This document shows, in pieces, positions 1-4,751 of a DNA stretch of 11,487 nt. The stretch's first letter is position 1. Every line of letters begins with the position of its first letter. The DNA lies in contig JAJZQA010000046.1 of the NCBI GenBank assembly GCA_021810985.1, forward strand, positions 1 through 11,487, written 5' to 3'. This stretch comes from Deltaproteobacteria bacterium (GTDB lineage Bacteria; Desulfobacterota; Desulfuromonadia; Geobacterales; Geobacteraceae). The notes below the pieces were generated by a model. That model worked only from the letters and a program-made list of their open reading frames with translations, was not told where the DNA came from and made no database searches. The translations under genes were made by a program, and so were the position numbers.

Positions 1-77
1 TCCGATCTACCGCCAACACTCACCGCGACGCACTGCGCGACAAGAACATTTATCTCAAAAAAGCGGTGGCAGACTAA
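1..77 (+). CDS. C-terminal end of a probable head decoration protein (partial)
   Basis: An open frame enters from the left edge (first full codon at 3) and stops at TAA 75-77. It encodes 24 residues ending NIYLKKAVAD. Family knowledge: lambda gpD-like decoration proteins lie directly upstream of the gpE-type capsid gene, and many end in a leucine-rich 'aL..kgI' pattern; DALRDKNIYLKK is compatible with that. Such proteins bind as trimers on the expanded capsid and stabilise it. The call rests mainly on position and on this short tail, so any other head protein, such as a scaffold or protease, remains possible. The coding frame itself is well supported by sensible codons up to a stop 53 nt before the capsid start. 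Confidence 0.45.
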   Translation, partial: RSTANTHRDALRDKNIYLKKAVAD

Positions 78-86
78 CACAAAAAC

Positions 87-109
87 CGGGACGCCGTGAG
101 GCAGTCCCG
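87..109 (+). promoter_or_regulatory. GNRA-capped hairpin upstream of the capsid gene
   Basis: CGGGAC (87-92) pairs with GTCCCG (104-109) and GCC (93-95) with GGC (100-102). The loop is GTGA (96-99) and A103 is a single bulge on the 3' side. There is no T-tract after it, so it is not an obvious terminator. It ends 7 nt before the Shine-Dalgarno AAGGAG (117-122) of the capsid gene. A role in mRNA processing or stability, or in translation of the highly expressed capsid gene, is inferred. The same core recurs before the tail tube gene. Confidence 0.6.
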
Positions 110-130
110 AAACTTTAAGGAGAATCAACC

Positions 131-1186
131 ATGATTGATATTTTCGACACCCGCACCATGCTTGAAGCCATTGAGCAGATGAAGCGCCCTACCAACTTTC
201 TGCGCGATACCTTTTTCCCGGCCGCGACTCCGGTTGAAACTGAAACCGTGGACGTGGACATAGTGAAAGGCAAGCGCCGGATGGCTCCCTTCTGTTCACC
301 GCTTTCCGAAGGCAAGCTGGTGGAGAACATCGGCTATTCCACCTCCACCATCAAACCCGGCTACATCAAACCCTTCAAAATTACCACCGCAGCCGACCTG
401 TTGAAGCGCTCACCCGGTCAGACGCTGTACGGCGGAGGGCAGACCATCGAGCAGCGCGCACAAGCCAAGCTCGGCGCGGATCTGGCCGACCTGATGGATA
501 TGATCGACCGCCGCGAGGAGTGGATGGCCGCAACTGCCCTGGATCTTGGCGCTATCACCATGACCATCAAAGGCGACACGGCCGACAAGAGTGTTACCGT
601 GGACTTCCTCATGGCATCCGACCACAAGATTACTCTGGCCGGCACCGACCTCTGGAATGACCCCGAATCCGACCCGATTGCACTGCTCCGCGCATGGGCA
701 ACCAAGATCCGCCAGGATTCCGGCATCAATCCTACCCGCGTCATCATGGGTACGGACGCCGCCAGCGCCTTCATCAGCAACGTATCAGTCCAGAAGTTCA
801 TGGATATGCGCAAAGTGGACATGGGCCAGATCGCACCGCAGATGCTTCCGGCTGGCGTTTCCTACCTCGGCACCATCAACGCACCTGGACTTTCGGTGGA
901 CGTATACACCTATGAGGAATGGTATCTGAACGAAGATACCGGCGTTGAAACGGCAATGGTTCCCGCCAAAAAAATCTGGATGGGATCACCGGCCACCGCC
1001 AACCGCACCCTGTACGCCGTCATTCAGGACATGGAAGCAATCGAAGAAGGTTCCGCCGCCGTTAAGCGCTTCCCGAAATCGTGGGTTCCTAAAAACCCCT
1101 CGGCGCGGCATCTCATGGTTCAGTCCGCCCCTCTGGTTGCCATGCTGCAGCCGGACGCATTCATCAGCGCAACAGTGCTGCTGTAA
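131..1186 (+). CDS. Major capsid protein, lambda gpE family
   Basis: 351 aa, close to the usual length of about 340 for lambda gpE-type capsid proteins; it would form the icosahedral shell. Family hallmarks are visible in order: NFLRDTFFP (residues 22-30), then VDVDIVKGKRRMAPFCSP (40-57), where a beta-strand leads into the 'g.r.aPf' signature. Next comes a segment with LYGGG followed by a long helix ending in RREEWMAATALDLG, typical of the family's spine region. The C-terminus SAPLVAMLQPDAF also fits. The ATG start is preceded by AAGGAG at 117-122 with 8 nt spacing. The gene follows a decoration-like protein and precedes connector and tail genes, the expected lambda-type order. No separate scaffold or protease gene is in view. 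Confidence 0.94.
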   Translation: MIDIFDTRTMLEAIEQMKRPTNFLRDTFFPAATPVETETVDVDIVKGKRRMAPFCSPLSEGKLVENIGYSTSTIKPGYIKPFKITTAADLLKRSPGQTLYGGGQTIEQRAQAKLGADLADLMDMIDRREEWMAATALDLGAITMTIKGDTADKSVTVDFLMASDHKITLAGTDLWNDPESDPIALLRAWATKIRQDSGINPTRVIMGTDAASAFISNVSVQKFMDMRKVDMGQIAPQMLPAGVSYLGTINAPGLSVDVYTYEEWYLNEDTGVETAMVPAKKIWMGSPATANRTLYAVIQDMEAIEEGSAAVKRFPKSWVPKNPSARHLMVQSAPLVAMLQPDAFISATVLL

Positions 1187-1198
1187 ACCATTTTTACA

Positions 1199-1224
1199 CG
1201 GCGGCAGGGGCGACCTTGCCGCCG
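1199..1224 (+). promoter_or_regulatory. Strong GNRA-capped hairpin between capsid and secreted-protein genes
   Basis: CGGCGGCA (1199-1206) pairs perfectly with TGCCGCCG (1217-1224). The stem continues through G1207-T1216 (wobble), G1208-C1215 and G1209-C1214 to a GCGA loop (1210-1213), 11 pairs in all. It is not followed by a T-tract (the next bases are CATAGGAG), so it is unlikely to be a strong intrinsic terminator. It ends 3 nt before the AGGAG Shine-Dalgarno (1228-1232) of the next gene. A role in transcript 3'-end protection, processing or translation is inferred. Confidence 0.65.
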
Positions 1225-1240
1225 CATAGGAGATAACCAC

Positions 1241-1648
1241 ATGAAAAAAATCAGTCTTGTTTTCACGCTTCTGTTTATCGTTCTGACCGCCAGTGTTGCT
1301 TTGGCAGCCGGTTTGCTGGTCAAAGACAAATCCAAGTCGTTCGCCCCTATTCAGAGCATCAGCGGACTGGCCCCTGCTCCGGCTGCTTCGGCTTGTACCA
1401 CCGCCACCGGCACCAAGGGCAACATCGTTACCGTTGACACCACCGGCTATCGCGGCCTGAAATGGGCGGCTGTCACCACCGACACCGGAGCGCCAGCGGT
1501 TGTCAAGCGCTCGGTCAATGCTAACACCGCCTACATGCCAGAATCCAGCGGCACGGTCACGATCAGCAACGACATCACCAGCATGTCATTCGGCAAATAT
1601 TCCACCGCATCAGCCACCACACTGACCGTCTGCCGGGAGCTGCAATAG
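1241..1648 (+). CDS. Secreted protein of unknown function inside the head gene cluster
   Basis: 135 aa; not recognised as a named family. The N-terminus is a textbook Sec signal peptide: MKK, a hydrophobic core (LVFTLLFIVLTASVALA, residues 6-22), and a likely signal peptidase I cut after ALA (22/23). There is no lipobox cysteine, so it is not an obvious lipoprotein, and no prepilin-type G/F site. The mature part is small, rich in Thr, Ala and Ser, probably beta-strand, with just two cysteines (C52 and C131) that could form a disulfide in the periplasm. The start is ATG with AGGAG 8 nt upstream. It lies between the capsid and connector genes, where a cytoplasmic virion protein would be expected. 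Possible roles are a cell-envelope factor expressed late, such as superinfection exclusion, or a virion-associated protein; neither is shown. Confidence 0.85.
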   Translation: MKKISLVFTLLFIVLTASVALAAGLLVKDKSKSFAPIQSISGLAPAPAASACTTATGTKGNIVTVDTTGYRGLKWAAVTTDTGAPAVVKRSVNANTAYMPESSGTVTISNDITSMSFGKYSTASATTLTVCRELQ

Positions 1649-1839
1649 TGGCACGCAAAACACATATCGAAGAAGTGCCGGAAACCGTGGCACCGGTGGA
1701 AGTGCCGGAAACCGGCAAGCTGCTGGTTGTCAACCTCATTCAGTGTGACGGGGTAGTGTATCAGCCCGGCTCGGAGTTCCCGCTTGACCATCGGGACGCT
1801 GAACGCCTGTTTGACGCTGGCGCGCTGATGATGGGCTGA
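1648..1839 (+). CDS. Small head-gene-cluster protein of unknown function
   Basis: 63 aa from a GTG start that overlaps the upstream stop (TAGTG, 1646-1650). GGGAG at 1635-1639 is a suitable Shine-Dalgarno, so translation is probably coupled. The C-terminal half (GKLLVVNLIQCDGVVYQPGS, then DHRDAERLFDAGAL) has the look of small phage proteins often found just after capsid genes: a short beta unit with 'Y.pG..' followed by a helix with 'dA..L...Gal'. Their function is not established. The N-terminal part is an acidic, Pro-rich linker built from a nine-codon tandem duplication (EVPET twice). A connector or completion role is suggested only by position. Confidence 0.8.
   Translation: MARKTHIEEVPETVAPVEVPETGKLLVVNLIQCDGVVYQPGSEFPLDHRDAERLFDAGALMMG
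1672..1714 (+). repeat. Short in-frame tandem repeat, 27-bp period
   Basis: The 16-base word GAAGTGCCGGAAACCG occurs exactly at 1672-1687 and again at 1699-1714, 27 bases (nine codons) apart and in the same reading frame. It yields EVPET twice in the linker of the small protein at 1648-1839. This looks like a recent tandem duplication in a tolerant linker. Confidence 0.85.
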
Positions 1840-1841
1840 TT

Positions 1842-2141
1842 GTGGCCTTCACTGATACAGAACAAGCGGAGATGATCGCCAACCTCAATCCGGTTCAAGC
1901 GCTGGTGGATGGGATAACCCCTATCTCGGTCTTGATGAACGAAGAGACAGAGCCGGTCATGTTCGCCGACGGCAGCTACGAGATGGGCAAACCCTACTGT
2001 GAAGCCTGCCGCAAGGACGTAGTAGATAACAGCATCGACCACGGCACCAATCTGGAAATTGACGGGACTGATTGGTACGTCATCGCCAAGCGCCAGAAAC
2101 GGTCAGGGTTCTATCACATGGAATTGAGCAAAACAGCATGA
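1842..2141 (+). CDS. Probable head-tail joining (stopper-like) protein
   Basis: 99 aa from GTG at 1842, 2 nt after the previous stop; the Shine-Dalgarno is weak, so coupling is likely. An ATG at 1872 is possible, but GGAG abuts it directly, so GTG is preferred. The C-terminal segment (LEIDGTDWYVIAKRQKRSGFYHMELS) matches the 'v.idG..y.V......G...leL' pattern of small beta-barrel head-tail joining proteins such as lambda gpFII and related stoppers, which close the portal and dock the tail. Size and position just before a tail terminator-like gene agree. It contains a CxxC (YCEACRKD), which is not a hallmark of the family; its role is unknown. The assignment is by pattern and synteny. Confidence 0.65.
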   Translation: MAFTDTEQAEMIANLNPVQALVDGITPISVLMNEETEPVMFADGSYEMGKPYCEACRKDVVDNSIDHGTNLEIDGTDWYVIAKRQKRSGFYHMELSKTA

Positions 2142-2569
2142 GCAAAGACGCCGACATCATCAACGCACTGAAAACCCGCCTGCAGACTATTCTTGTCACG
2201 GGCGGGTATCAGACCAACATCGGCGCAAAGGTCGAAATCTGGCGTGACACGGATCTGGGAGCAGCCGATCTGCCTATGATTATGATTGCTGACACCGAAA
2301 CCGCGCACGATAACAGCGCCATTATCGGTATGACCCGCAACATCATGACGGTGAACGTTGATGCCGTAGCAACCGGGACAGTGGCGACAGCACGCAGCAT
2401 GAGGGCCGACCTTAAAAAATGCCTTTACGGATATGAAACTATCGGGGGGCTGGCAAATTTCATGGTTGTGCTGAAAAGCTCTGTAGGAACGCAGCATCAC
2501 GAAAGCAGGGTGGCAGCGGCTCACCTTGAGCTTGAAATCGAATACGACACCGCCAAAGACGCAATTTAA
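2138..2569 (+). CDS. Probable tail terminator / minor tail protein (gpU-like role)
   Basis: 143 aa starting at ATG 2138, which overlaps the upstream stop as ATGA; a longer reading from 2072 would overlap the preceding gene for no visible reason. The N-terminal helix with ALKTRLQTILVTGGYQTNIG, then a strand containing LPMIMIADTET and later repeated beta-strands ending HLELEIEYDT, is the layout of tail terminator proteins. These cap the growing tail tube at the length set by the tape measure and then bind the head connector. The place between stopper and tube genes is exactly that of lambda U-type genes. Sequence similarity was not testable here, so family and role are inferred from layout and synteny. 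Confidence 0.65.
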   Translation: MSKDADIINALKTRLQTILVTGGYQTNIGAKVEIWRDTDLGAADLPMIMIADTETAHDNSAIIGMTRNIMTVNVDAVATGTVATARSMRADLKKCLYGYETIGGLANFMVVLKSSVGTQHHESRVAAAHLELEIEYDTAKDAI

Positions 2570-2575
2570 TATTAC

Positions 2576-2598
2576 CGCACCGCCGTAAGGCAGGAGCG
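2576..2598 (+). promoter_or_regulatory. GNRA-capped hairpin upstream of the tail tube gene
   Basis: GCC (2582-2584) pairs with GGC (2589-2591) around a GTAA loop. A2592 is a 3' bulge, CC (2580-2581) pairs with GG (2593-2594), an A-A mismatch follows, and CGC (2576-2578) pairs with GCG (2596-2598). The core CGCCGTAAGGCAG differs by one base from the core of the hairpin before the capsid gene (92-104) and keeps the same bulged A. AAGGAG (2600-2605) and ATG 2613 follow at once. It is weaker than the other hairpins, but its similarity to the first makes chance less likely. Confidence 0.5.
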
Positions 2599-2612
2599 AA
2601 AGGAGCATCACC

Positions 2613-3878
2613 ATGCCACAGGCACAAGGATCATTGGTAGCATTCAAGTCTCTCATGGAGCCGTCCTTCAACAAGGCCCATACCGGTGCTATCACCGGGA
2701 AAAGTAAAAAAATCTATTACGAGTCAACCACCCTTTCCGGCAGTCGTGGCATGGATACCTCCAAACTCATGCGCGGCGGCACCCGTCACCCCACTTCCGG
2801 CATTCCCGGTAACTACGACGTAGCAGGGAGCATCCCTACTGAACTGATGGCCTCTTCGTTCATGTGGCTGGCGGCTCTGGGCAGTTGCGAAGTAGTCAAC
2901 ACTGGCGCGACCATGGGAACAGCCCTTACTACTCCGGCAGGGGTAATCGACCCCACCAAGCAGACATTGACCGTCACCGCTACCGCACACGGCATGGCTA
3001 TTGGTGATTCGGTAGAAATCGCCGGACTGACCGCTCCGACATCGCTGAACGGCAAGATTTATCCGGTTATCGAAGTTGCCAGCACCGATATATTCACCCT
3101 CCGTATCCAGATGGACGTGACATCGACCTTCACGCTTGGCACCGGCACGATCAAGAAAGTCGGCACAGGGACGACCAATAACGTCTACACCTACAAGGCG
3201 GGCGGAAACATCCCCTCATACATTCTTGAAAAAGGGATCACGGACATCGCCACCCCCAAATACTTCAAATATACCGGCGTGAAGTGCGGCAAGTTCAGCT
3301 TTTCCGTGGGCGCTTCCGGCGTTGTGTCTCTGTCTACTGACTGGATGGGCGCACAAGAAGCAATCAACGCGGCTTCATTCGACACCGGCACGGCGATTGA
3401 CAACAGCAAAATCAGTTTTAACGCCGCCCACATTGCATCCGGTGACTTGAAAATAGGCGGGGTGGCGTCATCCATCATCAAAAAAGTTGACATCGCACTT
3501 GATAACCAGCTGGACGGCGATTCGTTCTGTGTCGGCTCTGGTGGAGTACGGTGCGGTATCGCAGCGCAGACCTACCAGATCACCGGTTCTATTTCAGCCG
3601 TCTTTGAGGACACCGCCCTGATCGAGCTGGCACTGGCCCAAACAACAACCTCGCTGGAACTGTACTTCAAGCGCGGCACCGGGGCGGGTACGACGAATAA
3701 CGAATATTGCCAGATCGTGATTCCCGAACTCAAATTCTCGCACAAAACCCCCGACATTCCCGGCCCGGCTGGCTTGATGGTGGATCTTTCCTTTACCGGC
3801 GAATACACCGCCAACGCAGACGCAACCGCAATGAAAGTGGTTATCGGCACACCGCAACTTCCTGGTGCAGTCTTTTAG
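2613..3878 (+). CDS. Tail tube (major tail) protein with an inserted domain
   Basis: 421 aa, start ATG with AAGGAG 7 nt upstream. The N-terminus (GSLVAFKSLMEPSF, then GMDTSKLMRGGTRHPTSGIPG and SIPTELMASSFMWLAALGS) is that of siphophage tail tube proteins: a beta-sandwich with a 'r.l..g..p...i.G.f....el.p...g..L...lG' run. The C-terminal half is regular beta structure (SISAVFEDTALIELALAQTT, LELYFKRGTG, LKFSHKTPDIPG), as in tube subunits that stack as hexamers around DNA. Residues about 105-183 look like an insertion with TATAHGMAIGDSVEIAGL and LNGKIYPVIEVASTDIFTL. This recurrent 'HG...GD.V.i.g....lNG...V......Ftl' module is found in many phage tail proteins and here is probably displayed on the tail surface. 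Hairpins flank the gene on both sides, fitting a high-copy product. Confidence 0.88.
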   Translation: MPQAQGSLVAFKSLMEPSFNKAHTGAITGKSKKIYYESTTLSGSRGMDTSKLMRGGTRHPTSGIPGNYDVAGSIPTELMASSFMWLAALGSCEVVNTGATMGTALTTPAGVIDPTKQTLTVTATAHGMAIGDSVEIAGLTAPTSLNGKIYPVIEVASTDIFTLRIQMDVTSTFTLGTGTIKKVGTGTTNNVYTYKAGGNIPSYILEKGITDIATPKYFKYTGVKCGKFSFSVGASGVVSLSTDWMGAQEAINAASFDTGTAIDNSKISFNAAHIASGDLKIGGVASSIIKKVDIALDNQLDGDSFCVGSGGVRCGIAAQTYQITGSISAVFEDTALIELALAQTTTSLELYFKRGTGAGTTNNEYCQIVIPELKFSHKTPDIPGPAGLMVDLSFTGEYTANADATAMKVVIGTPQLPGAVF

Positions 3879-3884
3879 GCAAGA

Positions 3885-3951
3885 GTGGCGGGGCTTCTCT
3901 CCTCCGTGAGGCCGGGGAGTCCCGCCACGTTCCCCTAACCGCCTTTTTTTT
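3885..3951 (+). terminator. Long GNRA-capped hairpin plus detached T-tract (terminator-like)
   Basis: GTGGCGGGG (3885-3893) pairs with TCCCGCCAC (3920-3928) in 9 pairs including one G-T. After a 3-nt bulge, CTCTCC (3897-3902) pairs with GGGGAG (3914-3919), and CC/GG closes a GTGA loop (3906-3909). Eight Ts (3944-3951) follow, but 15 nt beyond the stem, so this is not a canonical intrinsic terminator as drawn. Alternative pairing of GGCGGGG (3887-3893) with the CCCC and GCC at 3932-3943 would bring a stem next to the T-tract. Partial termination would lower expression of the chaperone and later genes relative to the tube gene. A small hairpin CGGGC/GCCCG (3959-3971) follows. Confidence 0.5.
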
Positions 3952-4008
3952 GCACTTACGGGCTTGGCCCGATTTTACAGCGTCGAGATGACGCAGAGGA
4001 GAAACCAG

Positions 4009-4416
4009 ATGAGCTTTTACAAGACCTACAAAACCAACGGCGCGAATGAAACGGACGGCATTGTACTGGACTACGGCGACAGCGGCAAGATCCGCATTGC
4101 ACGGGCAGGCGGCAGCAACCGCAAGTACACAGAGCAAGTCCGTCTCAAACTGCTGAAACCCTATGAGCGCCAGATTGCCAACAACACCATGGATGAAGAA
4201 GCCTCCACGCGGATCTTTGCCGAAATCTACGCTTCGACAATCATTCTCGGCTGGGAAGGCGTGAGCGATGAAAACGGCAAACCGCTGGCCTTCACCCGTG
4301 ACAATGTAATCAAGCTCCTGACCGACCTGCCGGAACTGTTCAGAGACATCCAAGACGCCGCGCAGAAGTTCTCCAATTTCCGTGAAGCGGAGCTGGACGA
4401 AGAAAGAAAAAACTGA
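4009..4416 (+). CDS. Tail assembly chaperone, short form (gpG-like)
   Basis: 135 aa. ATG 4009 is chosen over an in-frame TTG at 3964 because AGAGGAG (3995-4001) sits correctly before it and the upstream residues look non-coding. The protein shows the pattern of siphophage tail assembly chaperones: a short beta part with GIVLDYGDSGKIRIARAG, then NRKY, a helix-rich middle, IILGWEGVSDENGKPLAFTRDNVIKLLTDLPELF, and a charged helical end (NFREAELDEERKN). These proteins coat the tape measure protein and recruit tube subunits during tail assembly, and are absent from the mature virion. The stop lies right after a slippery heptamer, and a longer -1 frameshift product is expected from the same start, as for lambda G and GT. 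Confidence 0.9.
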   Translation: MSFYKTYKTNGANETDGIVLDYGDSGKIRIARAGGSNRKYTEQVRLKLLKPYERQIANNTMDEEASTRIFAEIYASTIILGWEGVSDENGKPLAFTRDNVIKLLTDLPELFRDIQDAAQKFSNFREAELDEERKN

Positions 4417-4447
4417 TCGAGGTTCTGCGGTGGAACCATGAACACCG
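4389..4447 (+). promoter_or_regulatory. Programmed -1 frameshift signal (slippery site plus pseudoknot)
   Basis: The zero frame reads AGA AAA AAC TGA, so A AAA AAC (4407-4413) is an X XXY YYZ heptamer in the correct phase, one codon before the stop. An SD-like GGAG (4389-4392) lies 14 nt upstream, as in known bacterial stimulators. After a 7-nt spacer (4414-4420), GGTTC (4421-4425) pairs with GAACC (4433-4437). The loop's CGGTG (4428-4432) pairs with CACCG (4443-4447), giving an H-type pseudoknot with loops of 2, 0 and 5 nt that allow coaxial stacking. G4427-T4448 could add a wobble pair. Pairing is read by eye, not energy-calculated. Confidence 0.85.
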
Positions 4448-4748
4448 TGAAAAGATCGAAGGTTACAACCAGTATTATCAGGCCACCGGATGCCAGGCTG
4501 ACGAGGTAAAAAACGCCCCTCGCGTTCCAGAATATTCACGCGACATCTGGCACGCCTGGGGCGTTTTAACAGGTTCTCGTCGGTACACGATGGGCGGTGC
4601 GGCCGGGATACCGGTATCAGAGGTGTTAGCATACGTCGCCCTGTACCGGATTGAGGATGATTGGGAGCGCTACCGGCTCTGTGCGCTTATCAGTGCGATG
4701 GACAACGAAACCCTTGACTTGTGGAATAAAAAGGAAGCGAAGGCGTGA
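4413..4748 (+). CDS. T-like extension of the tail assembly chaperone, made by -1 frameshift
   Basis: After slippage, reading resumes at CTG 4413 and gives 111 residues to TGA 4746-4748, so the fused product from 4009 is 246 aa. The -1 frame is open only from 4386 (TGA at 4383). It has no ATG, GTG or TTG until ATG 4590, and that ATG has no ribosome site, so independent translation is unlikely. The sequence is protein-like: RDIWHAWGVLTGSRRYTMGG, then AAGIPVSEVLAYVALYRIED and a C-terminal helix. The conserved-looking Trp, Gly and 'IP.seV' pattern resembles short phage proteins that follow the chaperone gene. In lambda the T part of gpGT binds tail tube subunits while the G part binds the tape measure; the same division is inferred. 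It ends 3 nt before the tape measure start. Confidence 0.83.
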   Translation: MIEVLRWNHEHREKIEGYNQYYQATGCQADEVKNAPRVPEYSRDIWHAWGVLTGSRRYTMGGAAGIPVSEVLAYVALYRIEDDWERYRLCALISAMDNETLDLWNKKEAKA

Positions 4749-4751
4749 TTT

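Noticed and set aside
967..976. Run of seven A residues in the capsid gene as a second frameshift site
   Set aside because: The phase is wrong for tandem slippage (C AAA AAA), there is no nearby downstream structure, and no -1 frame extension would make sense. The capsid reading frame continues normally.
2072..2137. An upstream start for the tail terminator-like gene within the stopper-like gene
   Set aside because: ATG 2138 overlaps the upstream stop as ATGA, the usual coupled arrangement. The extra 22 residues lie wholly inside the preceding gene.
2114..2695. A 193-codon open frame on the - strand opposite the tail terminator-like gene
   Set aside because: It is antisense to a gene with good synteny and crosses the start of the tube gene. 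The translation has no recognisable features.
3950..3978. Possible sigma70 promoter (TTGCAC, 17 bases, TTTTAC) before the chaperone gene
   Set aside because: The -10 box matches the consensus at only three of six positions, and the -35 overlaps the T-tract of the terminator-like element.
3964..4008. A 15-residue upstream extension of the chaperone from TTG 3964
   Set aside because: ATG 4009 has a strong AGAGGAG at proper spacing. The TTG lies within the small hairpin at 3959-3971 and has no ribosome site.
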